Shown: positions 23,960-35,936, counted from the first letter of the stretch. The stretch: DNA of 64,000 nucleotides from Ricinus communis (GCF_019578655.1 NC_063260.1:17666723-17730722), one strand, 5' to 3'. Made by a program: numbers and translations. The notes: generated by a model not told the origin, from the sequence alone.

Positions 23960-25160
23960 TAGGGTCATAGCATTTATACCCTTTTTATTTGGAAGAGTAT
24001 CCTAGGAAAGGGTTTTGATAGAGCTTTTATCAAGCTTGTGTTGACGTTTGATGTGAACATAACAAACACAACCAAAGACCCGTATATGTCCTAATTCAAT
24101 TTTTCGGCCTTTGAGGACCTCTAGAGGACTGAGGTGTTTTAATGTGGCAGTGGGCAATCTATTAAGGAGATAGGTGGCGGTTAAGAGGGCATCCGACCAA
24201 TTAGTAGAAAGTACATTATTTTAAAAAAGAAGAGTATGGACAACATTAAGAAGATATCAATTTTTGCATTCGGAAACTCCATTTTATTCGGGGGTATTAA
24301 TACAAGTGGTTTGATGCACAATTCTTTTTTGTTTAAAGAATGCGAAAACATTTTGGTTTATGTATTCCGTGCCATTGTCGAAGCGAAAAACTTTTAATTG
24401 GCCATTATACTGATTTTGAATGAAATTAAAGAACTCTTGGAAGCAAGAAAAAATCTCATTTTTTCCTTTTAGTAAATAAACCCAGGTGGTACGAGAATAA
24501 TCATCAATGAAAGTAACAAAATATCAGAAATGATTATAAGATTCAATGGGGACAGGTCCCAAACATTCGAGTGTATTAAATCAAATGTTTTTTCAGACAT
24601 ACTAGATGATAAAGGAAAAGGTAAGCGAGTGTGTTTGGAAAATTCACAAACATCACAATTGCTAGAATTTAAGTTGTAAAAAAATAATTTGTTTAAAATA
24701 TTATCGGAGGGATTTCCAAACCGCTGATGCATTAACATGCTAGGATTAGGGTTGGAGGACACAAGGCATTACTTAGGGGGATCATGGAGATAGTATAACC
24801 CATTTTCTAATTTTCCTTCACCAATCGTCTTCCCGAAAATTCGATCCTAAAATATGACTGAAGATGGTGAGAATATAACATTGCAGTTTAAATCATAAGT
24901 AATTGTGCCAATAGATAAGAGATTAGATTTAAAATCAGGCAAAAATAATATATTTTTAATGTTGGAATTAAATAAATTAGTAGTACCGTAGCCATGAATT
25001 TTGGCCTTGGCCCCATTAGCAACTGTCACATGTTGGGAGTCCCTGATAGAATTAGAATTGATTTCTTGTAATTTTGTGGATCCCAAGTCATATGATCTGT
25101 TGCAACTGAGTCAATAATCCAAGCATTTTGACAGATATTTATAATTTCTTGCAATGAATT
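23960..25160 (-). pseudogene. Copia protease and integrase (broken)
   Basis: The protease start lies just upstream of 25086, where the usual D-S-G-A motif reads DSVATDHM. It continues at 25086-24847 with NSIRDSQHVTVANG and LLSIGTITYDLNC. The GAG-pre-integrase zinc region is at 24762-24600 (HQRFGNPSDNIL, CDVCEFSKHTRLPFPL), followed by integrase core sequence to about 23960 in changing frames (KGYKCYDPTTHKTY-like end near 23960). Substitution at the protease active site and numerous stops make it inactive. Confidence 0.8.
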
Positions 25161-26440
25161 TAAAGCGATTTGGGCCGAACCTGACCCACCGGGTTAATGC
25201 GAACCGAACCCATTAGGTTACTGAACTCATGCCTGAAGTTGGGCTAACATTTGTGTCACTTGGGCCTGGTGGGCCTGTTGGGCCTAAGTGAGAGCTGGGC
25301 CTGACCTAGTTGTAGGTGTGTGGGCCGGATCATAACTATGACTGGGCCGGGTTAGGAAGTCAGGTGGGCTGGATCTATATTGTTGTTCGGCCGGGTCAGG
25401 TGCTCGGGTCGGGTTGCTGCATGGCATTAGGAGTCGGGTCAGAGACTTGGGTCGGATCGAGAAAACCCTAGAGAGTCGGGTCAGAGCGTCATATAATTTT
25501 CCGCATATGACGCCCACACACCTCTCTCACCCTTTTCTCTAGGGTTTTCTTCTCTCATTCTTCTTTCTCCCTTCTTCACCCCTCATGCGCCGCTCCTCTT
25601 CTCCCATCCTCGGACTAGCCATAGATGAGGGTGCAGGTGCCAGCATTGATCGCATCGCTCGACTGTGCTCGGCCCTCCTCTCATTGTGCCTCCTTCGATG
25701 GCGTTGAAGCGACACGAGGTAAAAGCTTGATTTTCGGTGACATCGAGTGAGAGCGAGGAATTCATAAGAGTTCTTCGTGTCTTCTCGCTGAATAATCAGT
25801 ATTACCATGTTGATCCTCGGCGGTTCAGTTGACAGGAGGATTTAGGACCTCAAGCTTTTATAGCTTGAGTCCAAACCTCCCAGGTAAGTGTAGACGAGGT
25901 CTTGCTCGGCTCTCCTTTGTGTTTCTTCTGTGTCTGTTGTTGGCGGTAAATAATTTTGGAGTTCTTCCCATCGAGTAAGAACTTTTTTTGCATATTCTGA
26001 ACTGTTTTTTGTGCCTTGTGTGATTTTTGCTAATTCCTATTTGAGGTTGAAAATATGAGCAAAATTTTATTGATGGCCATACAGGCCTTTCATTTTATCC
26101 CAAATAGCTTTTGACAATTCGAGCAACATACAGAGCCTGGAGATTTGAGGCTCCATTGTGCTGGTGAGCAGCGACATGACCATGTGGTCTATCATTTGCC
26201 ACTACTCCAGTCTTTCTACTTCATGCTCTGTTGGGGCTTCTGGTCTTTCAGGTTTAGGTTTCTATTTTGTGCCCGTGATGAAGCCTAGCTTCCTTCTACC
26301 ACTGAGGCCAATATAAACTGATTTTGACCATTCAAAGTAGTTTTGGTTGCCTTTAAGAATGATGTTGGTTAGTTTATGTTCATTTTGAGACATAGTTGGT
26401 GGATTTGTGGGAATGAAGGGGTAAATGATGATCATAGGCT
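25160..26440 (-). pseudogene. Copia gag region (broken), with a GC-rich middle
   Basis: This is the expected place of gag between the primer site and protease. Near 26400-26260 the translation runs from an initial Met through sequence of the type seen in copia gag polyproteins, and frames then break repeatedly. The part at 25250-25780 is notably GC-rich compared with the rest, with frames of odd composition rich in Arg and Pro. The segment just before protease is Gln-rich (HQAQVTQMLAQLQA). Its assignment as gag rests mainly on position. Confidence 0.6.
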
Positions 26441-26448
26441 TGTAACCT

Positions 26449-26460
26449 GCTCTGATACCA
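26449..26460 (-). other. Primer-binding site of the nested copia (tRNA-Met)
   Basis: The minus strand reads TGGTATCAGAGC, the canonical initiator tRNA-Met site, directly adjacent to the LTR starting at 26461. Confidence 0.93.
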
Positions 26461-26718
26461 TGAAGAATTGAACAATGTGTATATTTACCATGTTTAAGAA
26501 TTCTGAAGCTTTTATAATGAGATGTTGATCATATATATACATGTAGAATATCAATTGCTTATAACATCTAATTCTTTTAAGGGTAAGGTTGAAGTGTGCA
26601 GGAAAGGTTGCTCCCTTTTTCCTGAAGTCTGTGATGAGAAGCCTGTACAAGCAAGCTTGCTTGTACAGTCTCTGAGACCCTCACTTTTTCTGTCTTGTTT
26701 TTTCTTTCTTCTTCAACA
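26461..26718 (-). repeat. 5' LTR of the nested copia element
   Basis: 258 bp, from TGAAGAATTGAAC to CTTCTTCAACA on the plus strand. It matches 21737-22021 and carries the same perfect 26-bp palindrome (26643-26668). Confidence 0.92.
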
Positions 26719-26723
26719 CTATC

Positions 26724-27476
26724 CTACTCATCAATATAAGAACAAGAAAATTCATGCTCTTAAGGTTGTAGAGCATTTTTTAAATTCTGAGGATGATGAA
26801 GCTGCATAAACAACTATTAATGTGGATGATTCAAAAAAAATGGTATTTCTTTGCATGCTTTGGAAGGGAAGGTCACACCTACTACTCTTAAGATAAAGGG
26901 TACAACTAGTAAACATTCACTTTTGATTCTAATTAATAGTGGTAGCACTCATTCTTATTTGGCTACCCCTATAGCTTCTGAGATGAAATGTAAAACTATC
27001 CTAGTTAACCCTATTATTGTTACTTCTACTTATGGGCACAAATTAGCGAGTAATCACAAAATTAAGGCTGGTCCATACAAGGTCATTCTTTTTCTTTTGA
27101 TATCAGATTACTTTAGATGGGTGGTTATCACATGGTGCTAGGAGTTAATTAGATCTATGAGCACTGTCTAATAACTTTCAATTATCCTAACTCCAAATTG
27201 TATGTTAAGAAGGAAAACCAAAGGATTAAGCTAACTGGAATTAAGGAGGAGGATTCCTTGAAAATGATGTGTGGGAAGCAACTCAACCAATTCTTTAAGA
27301 AGAAATGGACTGGTATGATTCCACATTTTTTCTCTATAACTCCTGTAATTCATGATTCATCTACTGTGCCTGTGGCAAATCCTGATATAATTCATCTAAA
27401 ATTATCTACCCTTTTGGCCAAATTTTCTATCCTTTATAAAGAACCAGATTCCTTACCCCCGACAAAGCTCTTGTAA
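26724..27476 (+). pseudogene. Reina-like gag end and aspartic protease (broken)
   Basis: The end of gag (26724-26809) resumes after the nested copia. The protease follows: 26851-27141 holds LILINSGSTHSYL, where the catalytic Asp of the D-S-G triad has become Asn. Linker sequence continues at 27198-27476 (IKEEDSLKMMCGKQLNQFFK) in another frame towards RT. The Asp-to-Asn change alone would abolish protease activity. Confidence 0.8.
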
Positions 27477-28700
27477 TCATGCTATTTATTTACAACATAA
27501 TGCCAAACCATTCAGTATTCGACCGCACAGATATCCTTCCTTTCAAAAAACTGAATTTGAAAAGCAAGTCTTTGAGATGCTTCAAGCAAACATTATACAA
27601 CCGAGCCAAAGCCCCTTTGCTTCACCAGTCCTTATTAAAAGAAGGACAATACTTGAAGATTCTGTATTGATTACAAACATCTCAATGAATTGACTATCAA
27701 AAATAAATTTCCAATTCCAATTATTGATGACCTCTTGGATGAATTGAATGGTGCTTGAATTTTTCCTAAATTGGACTTGAGGGCAGGGTATAATCAAATA
27801 AGATTGAGGCCTAAAGATGAGCATAAGACTACTTTTAGAACTCATCAAGGTCATTATGAGTTTAAGGTCATGCCCTTTGGGTTGACTAATGCTCCTGTAA
27901 CATTTCAGTCTTTGATAGATTAGATTTATGCTTCATATTTGAGGCAATTTGTCTTGGTTTTTTTATGATATATTAATTTACAACAAAAATTCTGACTTTC
28001 ATCTTGATCATTTACAAAAGGTTTTCTTGATTCTAAAGCAGACTCAGTTGTATCTTAAGAGATTAAAGTGTCATTTTGTTGTTCCTAAGATCGATTACTT
28101 GGGACATATCATTTCTGCTAAAGAAGTGGCAATTGACCCTGAAAAAATTAAAGCAATGATAGACTGACCTATTCCTAGATCCCTGAAGGCTTTAAGGGGA
28201 TTTCTTGGCTTGACAAGCTAATATAGAAAATTTCTAAAGGGATATGGAGTTCTTCATAGACCACTCGCTAATTTGCTTTAAAAGGATGCTTTTGCTTGAA
28301 ATCATGAGGCTGTTGTAGCTTTTGACAACTGAAACAAGCAATGACTTTAGCACCAGTATTTGCCTACTTGATTTTTCTCAACCATTCATTCTAGAAACAG
28401 ATGCTAGTAGTCAATGCATAGGAGCTATCCTTATGTAAAATAAGAGGCCAAGGTATTGGGTCCTAGGCATCTTGGATTAGCAATATATGAAAAGGAACTA
28501 CTAGCAGTGATTACAATAGTGTCTAGGTGGCAGCATTACTTGGAAAGCTCCCATTTTGTCATTAAGACTAACCATGAGAGCTTGAAATTTTTGTTGCAGC
28601 AACGGTTGAATACTTCAGTTCAGCAAAGAGGAATGGTTAAGCTATTGGGACTTCATTATTCAATTCAATATAAAAGAGGTACAGAAAATATTTTGTAGGC
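27477..28700 (+). pseudogene. Reina-like reverse transcriptase and RNase H (broken)
   Basis: RT is readable through several frames: EKQVFEMLQANIIQPSQSPF, then a frame change, then [17 protein letters not shown], a stop, [30 protein letters not shown] and another stop. The catalytic pair reads FYDILIY, with Tyr in place of the first Asp. RT continues at 27949-28167 with YLKRLKCHF and YLGHIISA. RNase H (28456-28698) retains YEKELLAVI, while its last Asp motif reads TNHESLKFLL, with Asn. The remains of a once complete polymerase. Confidence 0.87.
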
Positions 28701-28736
28701 AACATTGCAATTACTTCAGCAGCTACACCATTATGG

Positions 28737-30342
28737 ATGAATGAGATTTTGGTTAGCTATTCAGGCAATGTTAATGCTCAAAACTTGTTGACTCAGTTGG
28801 CTGTGACATCACCTTCAACTCATTATCAATTAATTGCTAGTTTAATAAAATATAAATTGAGATGGTACATTGGGAGTGAGGGGAAATTGAGGAGCAAATT
28901 GTTAACAGCTTTACATGATTCTCCTCTTGGAGGTCACTCGGGAACTCAAGTTACTTATCAATGATTGAAGCAATTATTTCTAGTCTGGATTGAAGCATGA
29001 TGTTATAAAGTGGGTTTCTCAATGTGATGTTTGTAAAAAGTGAGCATGTTCCTTATCCTGGTTTGTTGCAGCCCCTAACTATTCCTTAGCAAAGTTGGAC
29101 TCGTATATCCATGGACTTCATTGAAAGCTGCCCAAGTCTGACATTGAATATACAATCTTGGTGCTAGTGGACAGATATTCTAAATGGGCTCATTTCATTC
29201 CTTTAGCACACCCTTTCATAGCTGCAAAAGTGGCCAAATTATTTCTTGATAATGTATTTAAGTTACATGGGATTCCAACAAGTATAGTCTCTAATAGAGA
29301 CAAGTTTTTTACTAGTTTGTTTTGGCAGGAGCTCTTCAAGTCCTTGGGTTCTAAATTGCATTTTAGTTCAGCTTACCATCCTCAATCTGATGGTCAAACT
29401 AAAAGGGTAAATCAATACTTGGAAACCTTCCTTCGATGCTTTTGTCATCAACAACCATCTTCTTAGTGTAAATGGATTAGCTTGGCAGAATGGTGGTACA
29501 ATTCTAGTCATCATTCTAGTCTGAAGATGTCTTCATTTTAGGCCCTATATTGCATTTTAGTTCAGCTTACATCCTCAATCTGATGGTCAAATTGAAAGGG
29601 TAAATCAATGCTTGGAAACCTTCCTTCGATGCTTTTGTCATCAATAACCATCTGCTTGGTGTAAATGGATTAGCTTGGCAGAATGGTGGTACAATTCTAG
29701 TCATCATTCTAGTATGAAGATGCCTCTAATTCTCCCTAAGCTTCTGAGTTCTCCTCCAATAGAGACTGTCAATGATCTGTTAGTTGACAGACAACATATC
29801 ACTGATATACTCTAGGATAATTTGGCTGTTGCAATCAATTGAATGAAGCAACATGCCAATTTGAAGGGATCTAAATGTTCTTTTGCACTTAGGGACTTAG
29901 TTTATCTCAAGTTGTAGCCTTATAGGCAAGTTTCAGCTGCAAACAGAAAGCTTTGGGAGCAAAATATTTTGGTCCTTATGTTATGTTGGAAAAAATCGGA
30001 GAAGTAGCTTATAGATTACAATTGCCAGCTAGTTCAATGATTCATAATGTTTTCCACATGTCCTTGTTGAAGAAGAAATTAGGAGACAATCCTATTGTTA
30101 CTTCAAACTTGCCACCTGTCCTTAATAAAGAAGTTCTGCAGGTGACACCATTTGCAGCTTTTAGTTTTCGAACCATTTCTAGAGGTGCAAATCAGATTCC
30201 TCAGGTTTTAATTAAGTGGGAACAGTTGCCTCTGGAGGATGACACTTGGGAGGATATTCATTTTATTCATCAACAATTTCCTCACTTCATTCTTAGGGAC
30301 AAGAATGTTCATCAACAACAGGGAATTGTTACAGTAATGTGA
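28737..30342 (+). pseudogene. Reina-like integrase with chromodomain-like C-terminus (broken)
   Basis: The zinc region is at 28880-29045 (DSPLGGHSGTQVTYQ and CDVCKK). The core is at 29158-29466: VLVDRYSKWAHFIPL, then SIVSNRDKFF where the second catalytic Asp is Asn, then GQTKRVNQYLE where the catalytic Glu is Lys. A direct duplication (29355-29721) follows, and its second copy reads GQIERVN. The C-terminus at 29953-30342 has GPYVMLEKIGEVAYRLQLP, HNVFHMSLLKK and VLIKWEQLPLEDDTWED, a chromodomain-like segment that in chromoviruses steers insertion to marked chromatin. The reading frame runs into the 3' LTR start. Confidence 0.88.
29355..29721 (+). repeat. Direct partial duplication inside the integrase
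   Basis: 29355-29529 is repeated at 29549-29721 with few differences, separated by about 19 bp. It doubles the region around the catalytic Glu and cannot have been present in an active element. Confidence 0.9.
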
Positions 30343-30696
30343 ATGAAAGGTGTGCTGAATTAGTTAACAAAATTCATAAACTGAAGGAACAGATTTGCAA
30401 ATGAAGTCAACAAGAATGGATGACCATCCACGTGAACTTCCAGCTCAGTTTGACAATTGTAACTAATTGTAGTTTCTTGTAATTGTTGCAAATAGTTAAA
30501 GAAATTAGCTAGCAGCAGATTGGTTAAATAGAAATTCTTTATAATAGAAATATTATCCAAAAGTTAATACCAATTTCTCTCTTTCTCTCATTCTTGATCG
30601 CCTCTCTCTGTTCTTTCTTTTCTCCTTGCATCTTCTTCCTTATGCTCAACTCTAGTTCTTCTCTCAATATGGTTAGGACCTCTAATGATCCTAATA
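30327..30696 (+). repeat. 3' LTR of the Reina-like element
   Basis: It starts TGTTACAGTAATG like 20363 and stays alignable through the position of the gag ATG (ATGGTTAGGACC at 30669-30680). It has about 30 bp of extra sequence relative to the 5' LTR near 30500. The terminal dinucleotide reads TA instead of CA. Confidence 0.8.
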
Positions 30697-30701
30697 ATTG
30701 G

Positions 30702-31673
30702 TTAATAATATTTTATATAATTTATTAATTCCGATGGTAAAATTGTTTAATGAGTCCCACAACTATATTAACTTCCTAATATGCCCTTTTATTGATTTGC
30801 TATTACAAAATAAGGTAAAGTTGTTATTCATCTTTCTAATAGGTTATGCAATTAAGAATATTTCTTCATTTTAGTGCCTTCCTCATGCCAACCAGGACGC
30901 ACATAACTTGAAACCAATGATGTTCAAGTAACAAGATTTGACTTCATCCCATCAAGTTCCATCCTTTGAAAAATCTCAAGTGCACCACTATGGTCATAGT
31001 TAAATGCATAGGCTAAAACATCTTATTCTATGAAACTTAATTTCTAACACTCATTCTATCAAGCAAGTTAGGCATCTCTCATTCAATCCAATTTTGTATG
31101 CATACCAATTAAGTCATTCGCAACATGGAGATAACTCTAAAATCCTATTTCTAAAACATGCTCATAAATTAATTTACCAAAATTAAAACTATCCATATAG
31201 GTAGAGGTGGCAAATTCTACCTTTATTCTTTTATCTATTCTAATATACTATATAGGTTGTAAAAGGGTAATAAGAAAATGACCCTTATTAATACCACAAA
31301 ATATTTATATTATATCCAAAATAATTGATGAGAAAGTTTATTAGTGGGTATCTATATCCAATCTAACCTAGCCCATATGATATAGGCACAACCCCTAATA
31401 CAACCAAAGGGAAAGTAAACCCATCTCCTATAGTTCTAACTATTCTTATTCTAATATACAATTTAATGGTGTTTCCATAGCATTAAAGATTACCTTTCAA
31501 GATTGAATTTCATAAAAAGGAAATAGTTCTACACTCAAAAAAGGTTGGGTCAAATACTTCTTAGGCATTAAAAATACCCAAAACGAGCATAGATAGATAT
31601 AATACACGCAGAATGACATGGATATAGATTTGTTTACATTGTCGAATAGTATTACATAGCTGAAAAATGTTAC
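30702..31673. other. AT-rich spacer
   Basis: No coding frame or structured repeat is seen between the two retroelements. Confidence 0.5.
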
Positions 31674-32274
31674 TGTTGGCTTTGAATTAGATTTGCGGGC
31701 ATGCCACGTGTGTGTGGTACATGAACCATGTAATATTGTGCTTCTGATTTCTCTTTAAGAACGAATCATAGATCTCAAACTCCGCTCAACCCCAATTTGT
31801 TTGAAGGCTCTACTAAATGGTTATATAAATGATTGTAAACTTGAATGAAAACTACTAGAATAATATTACTTGAGAATTTCAAAGTACAAAAAATGTTTGT
31901 TCACATAAAGAAAAATATAGAGAGTTTTGTTGTTCTTGAGTTTGTATGATTTTTGTTTATGTTGTGTTGGTTGTCCCTCGATTCTTTATTTTCCTTTTTG
32001 TTCACTATCTTATAACCTCTAAGGTGTAATTGGTGCTTGAAATAAAAACTGTCTATGCAACACGTGTACCATGGACCTAAATTTCGTAACTATCATGGGG
32101 AGTTTTAAACAATCTTCTCATTTGAATTTCTGTCTTGCGTCAACAATAGCTCCTATCCACTATTTTTTATTAAAGTAATTATTTTAATAAAACCCTAGAA
32201 TCAATAGTATGAATTGGGCTTAATCTTGGACTGGGCTTTACCAATTTATTTATGGGCTAACAAATTATGCTGTA
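31674..32274 (-). repeat. 3' LTR of the gag-only element
   Basis: About 600 bp. It aligns by eye with 36012-36523 over the whole length, including shared blocks at GTGTTGGTTGTCCCTC and CTTTACCAATTTATTTAT. It carries about 85 bp that the other LTR lacks (around 31830-31915). Confidence 0.75.
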
Positions 32275-32379
32275 ACTAAATGCTCAAAATAGTTTCTTTT
32301 CTCCTTTCACATGGATGAAAACGTTATTAGAATCAAGCATAAAAACTTTTGGCCCAAGGTTCTCTTTCCTTTAATGAAG

Positions 32380-33240
32380 AATGGAATGCTATATAAAATA
32401 TACATTCATATATCCAAGAACATCCTCAACAAAATCAAGATTTGAAGCTTTCTTCTACATCTCCAAATTCTCCATCTATTTTCCCCTCAATTAGATTTAA
32501 ACTCTCATTACTTGATTTTTCAAGCTTTTCATTCTTCAAACCCATTTAAAAACCTTAGTATTAATTCTACCAATCCAAGCATCACCCCCATTTAATTTAG
32601 ATTTTTCTATTCCAAAACCCCTAAACTGTACACCTAACAACCAAAAGACTCACTTTCCTTTCTTTTTCCACTCATTCTATACTCAGACCTCACCATCAAA
32701 ACCCATTCTCATTAACAAATCAACAAAACACAACAACCAATCATCTTCGACCATGGGCGTCGGCATTAATCAGTTTCTCCTTTACCACCCAGCACCTTGA
32801 CGACCCACCTGCAACGCCATTGTCCATTCCTCACGCTGCAGCAGCCTTGTCTTTGTCTCCTATAACATCGCCTCACACTGCAACGTTAATAGTAGCAATA
32901 GTATCTCTTGCGTTGATGGCAACAAGTACATCAATAGTAAGAATAGTGACGCTTTCCTCCGCAGCAACATCTTCTTTTCCTTCTTCACTCACTACACCCA
33001 ATAATATATTTTCCATCACTCCTCTATACAAAAAAAAACTTCATCTTTCATTTTCCACACCCAAAAATAAGTATACCAAGTTTCATCTTCTTTAGTAAAA
33101 GACCCATTTTATCAAAAATACCAAAAATATTCTTAGGAGGCTTTCAACAATTCTCCTCCCTCTTTTGTTGATAGATCAAAATTTTTCATTGTCTATCAAA
33201 GAAGAAGAAAGAACAAAGGTACCCATTTACCTCCTCATAC
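32380..33240 (+). other. Promoter- and leader-like segment of unknown origin
   Basis: Plus strand: a TATA-like GCTATATAAAATATAC at about 32388, then about 350 bp of CA- and CT-rich sequence resembling a plant 5' leader. An ATG in good context at about 32753 opens only 16 codons. The next 300 bp is less AT-rich and gives a Ser/Thr/Ala-rich frame at about 32820-33095 without an early ATG. A possible splice donor (AAAG then GTACCC) lies near 33219. It sits inside the gag-only element and may be captured host sequence. I recognise no protein. Confidence 0.3.
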
Positions 33241-33506
33241 TATTTTTATTTTATATTTTATGGATTTATTATACTGTTGAATTTAAATATGCACAAATCT
33301 TTATTTATGGTGCAATGAAAGAATTGACCTTTGTTTAACTTAGAATTTCCGATACTACTATATCTTTGAGATTGAAAACCTTTGAACTAGTAACTTATGA
33401 AGTGAATTTAAGCCCTTTATAAAGAGTAAAATGTGTTTTCTTTAAAATCTTGCTAGGTGAGAGCCTTAATTTCATAATAATTTTGAAGCTATAGTCATAT
33501 AGATAA

Positions 33507-33905
33507 TCAAATTTCAATGAATTTGAGGTTTTGCAGCCTTAAATTTTGATGAGTTTGAAAGCTCTAGACCTCAAAATTTTATTAAATTTTGAGACTCTAG
33601 AGCCTTAAAATTTGATGAATTTGAGGTGCTAGAGCTTTAAATTTTGAAGTTTGAGGAGTTAGAGCCTCAAAATTTTATTGAATTCGAGGCTTTAGAGTCT
33701 CAAATTTCAATGAATCTGAGGTCTTGGAGCCTCAAATTTCAATTAATTCGAGGCTCTGAAGCTTTAGTGTCTCAAAATTTTATTGAATTCAAGGCTATGG
33801 AGACTCATTCGAGGCTCCAAAGCCTTAGAGCCTTAAAATTTGGTTGAGTTCGAGGTGCTGGAGTCTTAAATTTTAATGAATTTTGAGGCTCTGAAGCCTC
33901 AAATT
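33507..33905. repeat. Degenerate 33-bp tandem repeat
   Basis: About 11 to 12 imperfect units of roughly 33 bp. Each unit has a TCAAAATTTTATTGAATTC-like half followed by GAGGCTCTAGAGCC-like sequence, which is itself a near palindrome. The array lies inside the gag-only element. The unit length is a multiple of three, so it gives a repetitive frame that need not be translated. Confidence 0.8.
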
Positions 33906-34827
33906 GGATATAATCTTAAGGATATATTCGTCTCAAAATTTACAACCTCCATGTAAAACCATTATTTACTGCCCCATATGTTAAAGGCATATCCCAATTA
34001 ATAAAAACACATGTAAACATATTTTTATGCATTCTTTCATAAATTTACATGCATGTATTAATTATGTCAAATTGAAATAAAATGCGAATTGACTTATTTT
34101 TCCATTTTTGAATTTTATCCTTGATCTCTTAATATTATTCTTTTCATTTGTTAGAATATTCAAAGGCCATAAATTTCATAAAATATAGAAATAAACAAAT
34201 GCACCATTTAACTTACTTTATTTGGATGTAGATGTTGTCATTGACTCTACAAGGACTTCTTTCCCGAGCCAACTTGTCATTGATATAGTTGTTGCACAGG
34301 TCCTCCAACTATATCTCATGGTTTTTTTTTTATTATGATTTCATCTATAAGAGCTACATCAGACACCAACTTTATGCCACTTAACAATATCACAACTGAT
34401 ACACCAAAACCATATCATAACTCATGAAACCATGCATTGCAGCCACTCCACTCAACACTTTGCACATTACTCACTCTAGCCATTTGCACCATGCAACCAT
34501 GTGTTTATTTATAGTTATCTACATTTTACTTTAAAATTTATGCTTTTGGCCATATGGTATTGCTAGAAATCAGAAAAAAAAAAAAACAACCCATATTACC
34601 TAAGCTTCAAAAGTAGTCATGAAGCCTACTTTTATTGAAACCAAACTTTCTTTTCAAAATAAAAGAAAAACATAATACTAGCCATATATTTGGTGTCACA
34701 TAAGATAAAACAATATCCTAATGAATACATATAATATAAAAATACAAAAAGAAATATATAAAAACACGGAAAAACTACCAACTACTAGTGGCCACTTCGT
34801 TAGTCCATAACTTTCATTTCTTATTTC

Positions 34828-35936
34828 TCAATCATTTCCCCACATGGTAGAATAATATTTCTCCAAGTATTTATCATTACTCTTTTTTAGCCTAACCTTA
34901 AAGAATTTGGTATGGATTTGCCTCTTTATCTCCTGCCATGTCCATATGGACTTTCTTGGCAAAATAGCATACCAAGCAAAGGCTGATCCTATTAAATGAC
35001 TAGGAAAAAGCCTCAATTTAAAATTAACAAAATTTTCTAAATTGGTCAATTCACTATATTGAATAGTAAATTTAGCAATATACTCTGAAGCGGAATGACC
35101 ACCAAAGAAAAGGGTGAAATCAGAAACTCTATATTCTCTAGGGTAAGGATTATCAACATCAACAATAATATGATATGGTTTATGAAACTTCGGTCGGCCT
35201 ATTTGTCTATGTCTCAAGCTAGGGCCATACAATATTATGTTTTTATAGCCTTTATATCTACTAGTAGTTGCCGTTGATATTGGTTTGCCCTACACTGGTT
35301 AACTACTAGAGAATTGGCCCCCGGGCGTCCTTCCATATTATACATAGTAGTAGGTTGGTTAACATTCATATAAATCCAATGAGGCAAATATGACATGCCA
35401 ATATTGTGGCCATTTACAGTTGTCACCTTAACATCCCTTTTTTTAATATAAAGGCATATATCTTTCCTTAGCCTGGAAGGCCTGAGGTTCAACCATAATA
35501 GTAACATCCACTCTTTTCCTTGCAGCTTTATCATTGTTAAAACAAGATTGCCCCCCGAGTTCCTCATGGATTTCTTACTCCTTAGTATTAACATTTAAGT
35601 TATCACTCCGAAGACTCGTAAAATGATTACTAGTTAAACTTTCACTTATTTTTTTTGCAGAATATTAAGATGCATATTTTGGGTTTCTTCATAACATATT
35701 AGAAACTCTAATAAAAGATTATTAAAAAGATCAAACACATTAATACCTTGACCTCCATGTACATTGGCAGTAGGTGGTCCACTAATGACTCTTCCAGTAA
35801 GTGGTAGTGCCTTATAGTTCTGATATATGCCTTGAAGCACCATGTTCTTCTCTAACTGCTCCACAATGTGAGGAATAGAAACTTCAGCTTCCTGTTCTGC
35901 TTCATCAGTAACAATCTTAGTGTCTTGAGACTCCAT
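34828..35936 (-). pseudogene. Gag of the gag-only element (broken)
   Basis: The frame at 35936-35646 begins MESQDTKIVTDEAEQ and includes LEKNMVLQGIYQNYKALP. A frame change leads through 35594-35235. The retrotransposon-gag core is in the last frame (35232-34828): RPKFHKPYHIIVDVDNPYPR, ASEYIAKFTIQYSEL and NFKLRLFPSHLIGSAFAWYA. This matches gag of Tat/Ogre-like elements. No zinc knuckle or protease follows. At least two frame changes break it. Confidence 0.8.

Larger units (their letters stand above)
21737..26718 (-). mobile_element. Complete but decayed Ty1/copia retrotransposon nested in Reina-like gag
   Basis: LTRs at 21737-22021 and 26461-26718 share long identical blocks. The flanking duplications are CTATG (21732-21736) and CTATC (26719-26723). 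On the minus strand the order is 5' LTR, tRNA-Met primer site, gag, protease, integrase, RT, RNase H, polypurine tract, 3' LTR, which is the copia order. The gag frame of the host gypsy element is rejoined by removing it. Many stops and frame changes make it non-autonomous. Confidence 0.93.
20363..30696 (+). mobile_element. Reina-like Ty3/gypsy chromovirus with a nested copia element
   Basis: Two similar LTRs (20363-20700 and 30327-30696) bound gag, protease, RT, RNase H, integrase and a C-terminal chromodomain-like segment, all on the plus strand. Removing the nested copia leaves about 5.35 kb, the size usual for Reina-type elements with short LTRs. The possible flanking duplication is poor (TTCGG against ATTGG). 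All domains have stops or changed catalytic residues, and the 3' LTR now ends TA rather than CA. An old, dead copy. Confidence 0.87.
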
